A stretch of DNA of 64,000 bases. Origin: Takakia lepidozioides (lineage: Eukaryota > Streptophyta > Takakiopsida > Takakiales > Takakiaceae). Positions 20,961-31,616 of the stretch are shown here, piece by piece. The stretch spans positions 32,070,042 through 32,134,041 of the forward strand of contig CM060734.1 of assembly GCA_030704615.1 (NCBI GenBank), in the 5' to 3' direction. The notes below the pieces were generated by a model. It saw nothing but the letters and a program-made list of their open reading frames with translations, had not been told where the DNA came from and did not search any database. Within the stretch, counting starts at the first letter, position 1; each line of letters opens with the position of its first letter. A program made the translations under genes and the position numbers.

Positions 20961-22360
20961 TCTATCCCCGCTCCTTCAGCTATCCATGCCTCTGCACAAA
21001 TGATGCATACATCCTTGCCTTGCAGCTGATAATGACAGCCTAGATTTGTTCTAGGAAACACCCAACTCAGCTTATTACACTAGTTCCTATACTGAATTGC
21101 GTCTGCTACTCTCCTGTAATCTAACAAGCATTATCATTTTTGCCTGGTGTCCCACCATTGACTGGGGTCAGAAAAGTATTCATTCCACAGCTTCTCCTCA
21201 TCTCTGTTACGTATTTTTGGACACTTTCCTGTTGTCACAGTGGCAGTATCATGTCAAAGTCACTCCAAACTACATTCAGTCAACCAGCTAACTTGCAGAA
21301 TTCAACATGGAAATTCAGGGCCGATTCAGATAAGAGGGAAAAACAGGGTGAATGTGAAGAAGGTGTCTTGATTACCAGTGCATGATTTTATCAGTTGTGC
21401 CGCTGCTGCTGCGGCATGACAGTTGACCATCTACCCATGCAGGTTTTTTGTAGCTATTGATCTACAGGAAATCATAAGTAATCTTGTGCTTGCAATTTGG
21501 CCCTTTTGGATGAATCTAGACCTAGTCTCTATCCCTGCTCCTTCAGCTATCTCTGCCTCTGCACAAATCATGCACACATCAGGGAGCTAATGACAGGGGA
21601 GGAGGGCATGGCAATTCGAACCAGGGTAGGGAAGCTCAAATTTTGTGCTCATGAGGATATGGCAGAGGGTCGATCCTCAACTAAAAATTTCTGGCCTTTG
21701 TGGAGGATCTCAAGTCTCAGATTGTGCAGACCAAGACTTTGCAGGAAGAATGATTGATTGTTGACACTGTCTCTCGCATGCCCTAAGATCTGAAAATCAA
21801 GTTGAAAAAGTAAACCACGTGACTCTGTTCAACCCATCTAAAGGCCTTAAGAGACATTTAGGGCCGGTTCTGATAAGAGGAAAAAACAGGGTGAAATGTG
21901 TTGAAGAAGGTGAGTAGCAGTACCTGAATTTTATCAATTGTGCCGCCGCTGCTGCTGTTGCGGCTTCCAGTTGACCATCTACGCATGCAGGTTTCTTGTA
22001 GCTATCATTCCACAGGGATTCATAGGTAATCTGGAGCTTGAAATCCGGCCCTCTTGGATGAATCTGGACCCACACCTATCCCTGCTCCTTCGGCTATCCA
22101 TACCTCTGCACAAATCATGCATAGTACCTCCTTGCTTTGCTGCTAGCAGCTGACAATGACAACATAGATTTGTTCCAGCAAACACCCTAACCCTACTTCT
22201 CACACTAGTTCCTATGCTGACTTGCGCTTCCAACAGGCATTCACCTTTTTGCACCAACGTCGAGCTAACTTGCAGAATTCAACCTGAAAATTTAGGGATG
22301 ACTCTGAATCTTGACAACAGGGAAAACAGGCTGAAATATGTTGAAGAAGGTGCTCATATG
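20961..22360 (-). repeat. Tandem array of PPR upstream modules A and B
   Basis: Module A copies at about 20830-21030, 21385-21580 and 21915-22160 (SYKKPACVDGQLEAA). Module B copies at 21030-21380, 21830-21910 and 22165-22360 (landmark GCTAACTTGCAGAATTC). Order and orientation are as upstream of the 28.8-31.6 kb gene, indicating repeated segmental duplication of its 5' region. No complete ORF. Confidence 0.6.
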
Positions 22361-22827
22361 TATGCAAAGCTTCCATCCCGCGCCCGCTGTGCATATCCTG
22401 CAATCATCGCACTCCACGACACCACATGTCGTTCAGCCATACTGTTGAACACTCCCTGCTGTCTCCGCTCTAAAGCTCCCATATAACACACGTCGTGACA
22501 ATGGCCGACACAACAAGAGCAAACATACAGGTCGATCCCACAAACAGTACACTCGCTGCGCGGCACTTCTCTCTCTCTATTCTCTCCACCCCCCGCCCAC
22601 CCGCTCTCTCATGTGCACACAGCAAGATACTAGTCTTTTAGAAACCGCTTATCCTGGTTCGTGAACCTTAAGAAAACACAGATGGTGGCACAAAGACAAA
22701 CAAACGCTAAGTCCCTAAGCTTGCGGAGCTCTTGAACCACGCCGACCCAAAAAACACTGAGTCCCAGCCAGGCTGCACACTGCGACCTAGCAAACCCTAA
22801 ACTCGAACCAAGTGCATTATCATCCGT
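22361..22827. other. Short PPR scraps and unassigned sequence
   Basis: Around 22380-22460 the minus strand retains fragments of a PPR P motif (AERHVVSWSAMIAGYAQRA). The rest shows nothing recognisable. Confidence 0.4.
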
Positions 22828-23075
22828 CATACGTTCATACAATAGTTGCCAGCAAGGCGTTTTCTTTATCGTTCGTTCATACGTTCATCCAGTGCACAAA
22901 AATTATATTTCATACGTTCATCCAATAGCTGCCAGCAAGGCGTTTGTTTATCACTCATTCAGGTAATTCAGTTGTTTTTTTTCACTATCCTTTCATACGT
23001 TCATCCAATAGCTGCCAGCAAGGCATTTGTTTATCATTCGTTCATATAATTCAGTTGTTTTGTTTCAGCAGCGGC
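22828..23075 (+). repeat. Three tandem units of about 83 bp
   Basis: Units start with TCATACGTTCAT at 22828, 22910 and 22993 and share CCAATAGCTGCCAGCAAGGC and GTTTGTTTATC. They abut a splice-acceptor-like TTTCAG and a module A/B fragment on the plus strand. Confidence 0.7.
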
Positions 23076-23560
23076 AGCGGCACAATTGATAGAACGAGCC
23101 TCTGCTAATGCAGGCACCTTCTTCAACACATTTCACCCTGGTCGGAAAAGTGTTCACTCCAAAGTTTCTCCTCATCTCTGCTATGTGTTTTTGGATATTT
23201 TCCTGCTGCCACATCGGCAGTAACTTGTCAAAGTCACTCCAAAGCACCACAGATCCACCCAATGAGCTAACTTACAGAATTCAATATGCATCTCAGAGCC
23301 GAGTCTTATGCAAGGGCAAAACAGGCTGAAATAGGTCGAAGAAGAAGGTGCCATCACCACATTGTCGATGACCTTGTGTCATCAACCATGCAGAATTTGG
23401 CCGACCATCATCCCAAAAAAACCTCTTGTGTGTGCTGCTTGTGTCTGTAGTCAGGTAATGTCGGGTTGGTCTGTGAGAACCACCACGGTGCAGCTGAGCA
23501 GACAGAGATTGAAAAACGACCTGCTAAGACCAAGCTGAATCTCCCAAGAACCTTGATGTT
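23076..23560. repeat. Inverted junction of PPR modules A/B and module C
   Basis: 23076-23140 encodes AQLIERASANAGTFFNTF on the plus strand. From 23145 on, module B and C sequence (to about 23560) is in the opposite orientation. This marks an inversion breakpoint near 23140. Confidence 0.5.
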
Positions 23561-25350
23561 TCACAAGAACCTTGTAAACATCAGGAAGAATACCAAATCA
23601 TGGTACTAAGAGCCCACATTTGCAGGATGGACAAACTTCTTCTCATCGCACATTAAGAAAAGTGACACCTTCCGATTGTGGTTGTCCCACCATGTGCGAG
23701 AGCTCCTGCTGTGTACTCACAATCTATGAACGTCTCCAACGTCTCCATCTGGGAATCACGATCGGCCTGTGAAACCCCTCCTGCGGTTCAAGAAATCAAG
23801 AAACGGGCAGGTTGGGCAGTTTCGAAAAACTGGCGTGACGAGTTCTATTCGCGTTTCTCGGGCGGGCAGTTCGGGCAGACTCGACAGAATTTGACGACGA
23901 AACGTGGCGATGATGACGTGGTGACGATGATGTGGCGACGAAAACGTGGCACTATGGCACCCTATTCCTGCTCTACGCTAAACTAGCTTCCGACCTTCGG
24001 TCATCGGTAGAATAAGGATCATCATCATTTCTCCTAATGTCGAGCGGGAGGGCGGAGCTCTGCTCTCCCGCGTTACTCTATGCTAAATCCTCCGCTATCT
24101 TCCCGCTTTAGGTTCCTGCTAATTTCCTATGCAATCTAGTGTCATTTTCTCCTTCTTTGCAGCAGTCCCGCTATCATAGCTCCTTCTCTATCTTTAGACT
24201 TGGCCGCCGCCATAGCTCGGGGCTGTGTTCTCTATGCTTCTTCTCCCCTGTGCTTGCCATGCGCTTGTTCTTATGAACTCTAGCTTTGTCATGGGGCTGC
24301 GTCTGCCACTTGCGCTACTTCTGATACCTTATTTTCTTACTTTCGTGTTGTTAATGACATGCTCGCACTGCTACGGCTCAAGGTTGTTGCTCAGTCGTGA
24401 TGACTGAGCACTTTCTTATCAAGGCCCAAACAGGACCTCCCCACACTGCATATACACCAACCAAGCTATAATGAAGAAGAAAGACAATGCGGGCTATGCA
24501 CCTTCCCATCTGCAGGCTCTACTCAGCAACAACATGTACATTATATGTCTGTTGGAACAGAAGTACTTCAGTCTCCTTTCCCATAGAGTTGATCTCTAGC
24601 TTCAAAGTCTACCTGCCAGGGACCAGAGGCGGCAGGTTGCCGACGTCGCTCACTCTAGGTATTCATTGACTAAGAACACGTCTCATCGTTCTTCTACACT
24701 ATACAATATGTTGCTCACTCAGTCGAACTTCTGCATTCGAACGCAAAGCCAGGCCCCCGACCTTGGTCTGCTTCGACCCGACGATCTTGACGATTTTCCA
24801 ACCTGAATCAATGTACAAATTTCCACCGCTTGCTGTTTGTGGAGGAGTGGAAGTGCACATCTCGAGCCATCGCTTGAGTTCTCATGCGCCGCCCACATCG
24901 TATGATCGTCAACAACTCCATCTTGTCTGGAGTAAGCCATATGACACGCTCAGTAAGGTACCGGCGCTCATCAAGGTGCAACCTGCCGACTATCGTTCCA
25001 GCTCTTGGCACCTTCCACTACAACACACCCTATGTAATTTCGACGATTTAGTTTGACGCTGGCGTTGACTGTTGTCACTTTCGACTGTTCCAACCATTTT
25101 GCAGTTAAAATTTATATTAAAATATTTGAGGTGCTAGACAACTGCGAAAATTTTGACTGTAGTGAGAGACTTTGACTACCTAAAATGAGCTGACTGAGAC
25201 AACCAGTTAAACAATGGCACGTGTAATCACAATATATAGATTATATAGCAATATATATGTGGATAATAAGAAGTAAAAAAAAAAAACTATTCTTTCACTG
25301 ACCCACCACATTAATAGTAAACTAATCGTGTGCTGGTTTCCCTCTTATCA
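23561..25350. other. Intergenic stretch, no recognised gene
   Basis: Contains short ORFs only. A small repeat of GATGACGTGG/GACGATGATGTGGCGACG type occurs at 23907-23950, and a perfect short hairpin GCTCAGTC..GACTGAGC near 24390. 25040-25320 is rich in GACT words and AT-rich, reminiscent of 13480-13650. Confidence 0.4.
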
Positions 25351-26522
25351 AAATCGGCCCTAAATTTTCATGTTGAATTCTGCAAATTAGCTGGTTGAGT
25401 GAACCTTTGATAGTTTGGAGTGACATTGACATGATACTGCCAATGTGACAACAAGAAAGTATCTAGAAACAGGTAACAGAGACGAGGAGAAGCTGGGGAA
25501 TGAATACTTTTCCGACCCCCGTCAATGGTGGGACAATCGAGGCAAAAAGGTGAATGCCTGTTGGAGGTAACAGAGACGAGGAGAAGCCACAATATTCAGT
25601 AGCAGTTCCATAAAATTCTTTGCAGCTTCCAGACCCAATGTACATGACTACTTGTTCCTCTCCTAGATTGAAATAGGCTACTCAAGCTTTCGGTTACCAA
25701 AAGGTTGGTTCAAAATGGAGATAGTAATCTCGTGAGCTTGGAACAACATTAGGCGACTGCTCACTGTCAGTTCCCTGAGCACCACAACTTGAGAATTTCG
25801 AGAGCTCTATTCCAGAGTTTGTTGAGCAGGCTGTCATTGTCAGCTGCTAGCAGCAAGGCAAGGATTTATGCATGATTTGTGCAGAGGCATGGATAGCTGA
25901 AGGAGCAGGGATAGAGTGTGGGTCCAGATTTATCCAAGGGGACCGGACTTCAAGCTCTAGATTACCTATGATTCCCTGTGGATCAATAGCTACAAGAAAC
26001 CTGCATGGGTAGATGGTCAACTAAAGACACGTTTGTTTGCATTTGTAGTGGGTGTGCAAGCCTGGCAGCCCTGGAAAAGTGGACAGAGGCCCATGGTGAC
26101 ATCGTCAAATCTGGAATTGTACCAGATGTCATTCTGAACATTGCCCAACGTAGGGTGGGTATGCACAGGAGGGGCGCGGGATGGAGGCTTTGGAGACCTA
26201 TGAGCAAATGATGTACGAAGGGGTGAAGCCTGACTACATCACGTTTGTGTGTGTTTGCAGTGCGTGTGCAAGCCTGGCAGCTCTAGAAAAGGGCAAAGAG
26301 GTCCATGCTTGCATCGTCAAAGTTGGAATTGTACCAGATGTCATCTTGAACACCACCCTGGTGGACATGTATGCCAAATGTGGGAGCATTGAGGATGTGG
26401 AGGGAGTTTTCCACACTATGGCTGAACGAGATTTGGTGTCGTGGAACGCCATACTTGCAGGGTATGCACAGCAGGGGCGCGGGATGGAGGCCTTGGAGAT
26501 CTATGATTGGGCATGTGTATAA
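25351..26522 (+). pseudogene. PPR pseudogene fragment, inverted orientation
   Basis: Plus strand: module B (25351-25620), module A (25840-26035, WINSYKKPAWVDGQ equivalent), then a jump to TFVCICSGCASLAALEKW and finally a clean PLS stretch at 26181-26520 (DYITFVCVCSACASLAALEK, LVDMYAKCGSIEDVEGVFH, LVSWNAILAGYAQQGRGM). Deletions and frameshifts separate the blocks. It ends in the middle of a P motif at 26520. Unlike its neighbours it is on the plus strand. Confidence 0.75.
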
Positions 26523-26978
26523 CTTCAAATAATATGGAAAAAAAATGTTAATGCGGAGAGCCGGATAAAATATGTTTTAATTAAAGACAAAATACATGAT
26601 GAACGCTGGAACAAATATGCATTAACTAGAAAACAACAAAGTTTTTTCATGAAACCGTGACATTAAGTCAAAGTCCAAACAATTTGAAATCTAAACCATC
26701 TGAAAATAAAGATGAAAAGATATCATATAAACAACATTCATAATCCAAATTTCCTAACTTGTTGTATCAAAATGAGTGACATACTTACACCGGTCAAATT
26801 AATATCACATGAAATAAATTTTCATTTTTTCATATAAACTTGAATATAGCCCATCTATCTATTGTTCTCAGAATTCGTCGCTAGTAGTGCGGAGCAAGGC
26901 AAAGCCCTAGTTGATGTTTATATTGGTTTTGTATACATACATGTGAATGGTTCTACATTTGCCAAATCACATGCTTTC
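26523..26978. other. AT-rich non-coding stretch
   Basis: No ORF of note, repeat or RNA gene was seen. Confidence 0.4.
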
Positions 26979-27067
26979 GCACATCGGCTGGTAGCAAACA
27001 TTCCACACACAGGGCAGGGCAGCGGGTTTGAACCCCGAACCACCAGCTGAGCTACCAGCCGATGTGC
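26979..27067 (-). repeat. tRNA-like foldback with 17-bp perfect inverted ends
   Basis: GCACATCGGCTGGTAGC (26979-26995) is exactly complementary to 27051-27067. Read on the minus strand the sequence has box-A-like TAGCTCAGCTGG and box-B-like GGGTTCAAACCC only about 8 bp apart. A tRNA-like body without an anticodon arm therefore sits inside a 17-bp stem. It is too short and lacks an anticodon arm to be a functional tRNA gene. Confidence 0.6.
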
Positions 27068-27151
27068 AATACTATTATCTTCCTCCTAAAAGCTCCATCC
27101 CTCTGCCTTTTATAGTGCCTCTTCAAAACCACTATCTATCTCAGGCAACTC

Positions 27152-27380
27152 TGACGTAGACTCCAACAATCAGTAGCTCAGTTGGTTAAGTGCACTCAGT
27201 GCCACCCAGATGATTTTGGGGTCAAATCTTGCTATTGACGGGTGTGGTACACTCTTCTCCTGGGTGGTGTCCTATGTCTTCACGGCGCGGTTCCTATGAA
27301 AGAGGTTATTTTCTCCTCTCACTATTAAAGGGCCTGATTAAAGGTGTTTCCCTTCCTTCCAAAAAAAAAATAACGTGGAC
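27152..27380 (+). mobile_element. tRNA-derived SINE, family 2, full copy
   Basis: The body 27162-27370 has box A TAGCTCAGTTGG (27173-27184), box B GGGGTCAAATC (27219-27229) and a 3' A10 tail (27361-27370). Imperfect 10-bp flanking repeats TGACGTAGAC (27152) and TAACGTGGAC (27371) match at 8 of 10 positions. A second copy lies at 55491-55642. Confidence 0.8.
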
Positions 27381-27664
27381 AGTTTTGTCCCTTCCCTTCC
27401 TTGTGATCCTCACGATCAGAGCTGGCCCATTGGCTTCTTTTACGAGGCTGCTCTTCATTCCCAAACGCAGCTGAAATATGGACTGCAACAGACTTCATCC
27501 ATTAGATTATCTTCATCTGTTCACCATGTTTCGTGACATTGTGTGAGAGCATTAGTAACGAGATTGGTCACTTAGCCAACGAGCTAGGTGAATGGGATCA
27601 AGGGTTGTGTGAACATCATGTATTATGAAGCAGTGAGAGAAGTGGAAAACAGTTTGTACACAAT

Positions 27665-28034
27665 AGTTATCCGTAAAGTGAGCCTGAGTTTGGTACCCTG
27701 TTTGGACCCGAGTTACGGGTTTCATCCTGAGTTTGAGGTAATCCGTAAAGTGCAGAAAACTGAGCACGAAGTCAGAAAAGAGGGCACCAAATCATAAACT
27801 GGGGATGAGGGCAACCGTTGCTATGGCGCGAGCTCGTGAGCTCTGACCGCCTCCGCCTCGACGACTAACAAAACTCGGCACCAAACTCCTTTCACCCCCA
27901 TTTTCCTAGTCCTGGCAGTTTGGTCCCGTGTTTTTTTCTAGTCCTACCGCTTGATCCTGAGTTTCGAGTTTCATACCGAGTTTTGGCCAAACTCAGGGTT
28001 CTCATGCCGAGTTTGGGACCCTTTACGGATAACT
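27665..28034. mobile_element. MITE-like element with inverted ends
   Basis: AGTTATCCGTAAAG (27665-27678) is exactly complementary to 28021-28034, and imperfect complementarity continues inward. The 370-bp interior has repeated CTGAGTTTGG/CCAAACTCAG words and no ORF. I could not define a clear target-site duplication. Confidence 0.6.
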
Positions 28035-28836
28035 CTAATGTATCTCCTGTCTTTGCGTAGTCATTGCATGGCATGAAAGCGTAAGTTGTGAGCAAGGTTC
28101 AGACAGATCTCAGAGTACTGAATATGTAGAAATAGCTCAGAAATCACGGCCTTGAGAATGCATGACAGACTGGTTTAGAACATGATTGAAATCAAATACT
28201 ACCTAAGGTGTAATGAACGCGAGCATCTAGACAGCAAAAGCGAACTGTGGTTCGTCACAATTGGTAGAATACAGTGTCGTGAGGACTGCCTGCCATGAAA
28301 TCTAGGGAAGCGTTGATCAGATTAACAACGTTGCACATGGTGTAGCTCAGTGAGGGATGGCAAAGGGCACGTGCTTGGAGGCGTGGCCTGGGATTGTATC
28401 TCGCGCAATCATGCACAAATGAGCAGGGAGTCACTTAGGGGATGAAGCATGTGTTAAGTCAAAGTCGGGTGTGGCTGCCCATGTCATTTTCTCTTCCGCG
28501 GCTGCGGCGTGATGGGGTCACATTGGACTGACGGGGTGAGTGGCCCTAATTAGTTCTCGTGGTGGAAGAGTAGAGCCCCCCAATTTTACCTTGTAAGATC
28601 AAGGTCGAGAACTCTGGGGATTCTCAATATATCACTAGCCTTCCATCCAAAACACTAGGGTAAGTTGGCCTATGACCGAACAGGCGTCTATGACCAATCC
28701 TCTATGACTCAACAGTACAGAAATGCACCCACAGTACATCATGGTCAATACTCTCAGGAAATGGTGGATGGTCTGAGTAGCTACACAGATCAATGAATGA
28801 AGCAAGACACTTGCATCTTTCCAAGAAAACATCATT
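28035..28836. other. Non-coding stretch with a weak SINE-like segment
   Basis: Near 28340 GTGTAGCTCAGTGAGGG resembles box A, and GGGATTGTATCTC about 40 bp later resembles box B. The matches are weak and no flanking repeats were found. Otherwise nothing recognisable. Confidence 0.3.
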
Positions 28837-31616
28837 TCACCAATAATCCCCACAAGAACAAATCCCATCTTCAAAGTGGTGAAAGCGGTTGCCGTCCCGT
28901 ACAACAATTGCTCGGCCAACAATCTTTGAGATGAATTTCGTGGAGGTGTGGCAGTCACCACACACTCGAAGATTCTTGATGAGACGGAGAGGCGTCCTAG
29001 GGGTCGTGCTGATCAGCCCAAAACCAATGGCCAGCTTCTCACTGTGGTGGCAAAGAGAAAATTCCTTTTCCTCCTCCCCCACATCATGCAGTACAAAGCG
29101 CGTGTCAGGCACATACCCCGCCTCCTTCATCTGCCCAGACAATCTTCTCAGCTCAGCATGGATTTCCTTAATCCTGGGATGCAACTTGTCATCTACAACG
29201 AAGGTGTGCACCCTGTTGCCAACCTCAATGCAGCATCGACCTGGCTCCTTTCTAACCCCTCTGACCTTCATCATTCTTCTCACCTTTGCACTATCATCCC
29301 ACCTGCCAGCTGCAGCATAGATGTTTGATAGCAACACATAAGTAGCGGCATCCTGTTCATCCCACTTGAGGATAAATGTTGCCGCACGTTCAGCCATCTC
29401 CACATTGCCATGGATTCTGCAGGCACCAAGCAAGGCCTTCCACACCACCACACCTGGATTGATTGGCATTTTATTAATCAGGTCCACTGCCTCATCCAGT
29501 TGTCCCGCACGTCCAAGAAGGTCAACCATGCAGCCAAAGTGCTTTACTGTCGGAGTGACACCATGATCTTGACTCAGGGAATCAAAGTAGCGTCTTCCTT
29601 CATTCAGTAGGCCACTGTGGCTGCATGCAGAGAGAACACATATAAAGGTGATACTGTCCGGCTTCAAGCCGTTCTTTTGCATTCCTTCAAATAGTTGCAG
29701 GACCTCCCTATGACAACCATGCTGGGCATATCCTGCGATCATCGCGTTCCACGACACCACATCTCGTTCAGCCATACTGTCGAACACTCCCTTTGCATCC
29801 TCGATGCACCCACATTTTGCATACATGTCCACCAGGGTATTGTTCAGAATGACATTCGGTACAATTCCAGCTCTGACAATGTCGCCATGGACATCTTTGC
29901 CCTTTTCCAGAGCTGCCAGGCTTGCACATGCATTGCAAATGCACACAAACGTGATGGGGTCGGGCTTCACCCCTTCCCCCATCATTTGCTCATAGGTCTC
30001 CAAAGCCTCCACACCGCGCCCCTGCTGTGCATATCCTGCAATCATCGCGCTCCACGACACCACATCTCGTTCAGCCATATTGTTGAACACTCCCTTCGCA
30101 TCCTCAATGCTCCCACATTTGGCATACATGTCCACCAGGGCAGTGTTCAGAATGACATCGGGTACAATTCCAGATTTGACGATGTCACCATGGACCTCTT
30201 TGCCCTTTTCCAGGGCTGCCAGGCTTGCACACGCATTGCAAACGCACACATACGTTATGTGGTCGGGCTTCACCCCTTCGCACATCATTTGCCCATAGGT
30301 CTCCAAAGCCTCCATCCCGCGCCCTTGCTGTGCATATCCTGCAATCATCACACTCCACGACGCCACATTTCGTTCAGCCATACTGTCGAACACTCCCTTT
30401 GCATCCTCGATGCACCCACATTTGGCATACATGTCCACCAGGGCAGTGTTCAGAATGACATCCGGTGCAATTCCAGATTTGATGATGTCACCATGGATCT
30501 CTTTGCCCTTTTCCAGGGCTGCCAGGCTTGCACAAGCATTGCAAACGCACACAAACGTGATGTGGTTACACTTCACCCCTTCCCCATCATTTGCTCATAG
30601 ATCTCCAAGGCCTCCATCCCGTGCCCCTGCTGTGCATATCCTGCAAGCATGGCATTCCATGACACCACATCTCGTTCAGCCATACTGTCGAACACTCCCT
30701 TTGCATCCTCGATGCACCCGCATTTTGCATACATGTCCACGAGGGTATTGTTCAGAATGACACCGGGTTCAATTCCAGCTCTGACAATGTCACCATGGAC
30801 CTCTTTGCCCTTTTCCAGGGCTGCCAGGCTTGCACATGCATTGCAAAGGCACACAAACGTGATGTGGTTGGGCTTCACCCCTTCCCCCATCATTTGATCA
30901 TAGGTCTCCAAAGCCTCCATACCACGTCCCTGCTGTGCAAACCCTGCAAGCATCGCGTTCCACGACACCACATCTCGTTCAGCTATAGTGTTGAAAACTC
31001 CCTTCGCATCCTTAATGCACCCACATTTGGCATACATGTCCACCAGGGCAGTGTTCAGAATGACATCTGGTACAATTCCAGCTTTGACGATGTCACCATG
31101 GACCTCTTTCCCCTTTTCCAGAGCTCCCAGGCTTGCACATGCATTGCAAACACAAACAAATGTGATGTGGTTGGGCTTCACCCCTTCGCACAACATTTGC
31201 TCATAGGTCTCCAAAGCATTCCTACCACACCCATGCTTGGTAAATCCTGCCAACATTATATTCCACGTGATCAAAGATCGTTGAGGCATTCTGTTGAACA
31301 CTTGGTGAGCATCCATGATGCTCCCGCACTTAACATACATGTTGACAAGGGTGTTGAGTAGAAAAACATTTGGCGTGAATCCACTTTGGATAATGTGAGT
31401 GTGCACCTGCTTTCCAGCTTCCAGACCCTTCATCTTGATGCACTTAAGCAAGAGAGAGACATACGTATCTGAATCTGCTGAAATGCCTCCTTGGTTTAAA
31501 GTCTGTAGAGCCTCTGTCAGTCTGCCTGCCTCACAAAGCATCTTCACATGCCCAGAAGTGCCAGAAGAGGCATTGTGGACTCCCTCTCTTGATCCTCTTT
31601 CAGAAGCTGTGGTCAT
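28837..31616 (-). CDS. PLS-class PPR protein with E and DYW domains (one-base frameshift)
   Basis: DYW-type PPR proteins bind organellar RNA and deaminate specific cytidines to uridine. The first ATG in frame is at 31616 (MTTASERGSREG). The frame is open to near 30573 and then resumes, shifted by one base, to the stop at 28837, giving about 925 aa in total. The shift lies in a C run (30582-30585, four Cs) where the sibling repeats have five. Seven PLS blocks are nearly identical (L: HITFVCVCNACASLAALEKG; S: VILNTALVDMYAKCG; P: VVSWNAMIAGYAQQGRGMEA). E1/E2 follow, then the PG box (GYVPDTRF), the zinc/catalytic motif HHSEKLA, CGDCH, and the terminal CSCGDYW. No obvious transit peptide follows this ATG. 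Module C further upstream could supply one as a separate exon. It is either functional with a sequencing error, or very recently dead. Confidence 0.85.

Noticed and set aside
24389-24410. Hairpin GCTCAGTC..GACTGAGC considered as a terminator
   Set aside because: Short stem without a following T run, and intrinsic terminators of this kind are bacterial.
26979-27067. Candidate tRNA gene
   Set aside because: No anticodon arm, and the A and B boxes are only a few bases apart.
28336-28640. Third SINE
   Set aside because: Box A is acceptable but box B is poor, and no tail or flanking duplication was found.
29695-30600. Plus-strand ORF of 301 codons
   Set aside because: It is the mirror of the PPR repeats on the minus strand. 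Its length follows from the repeated codon pattern and it has no features of its own.
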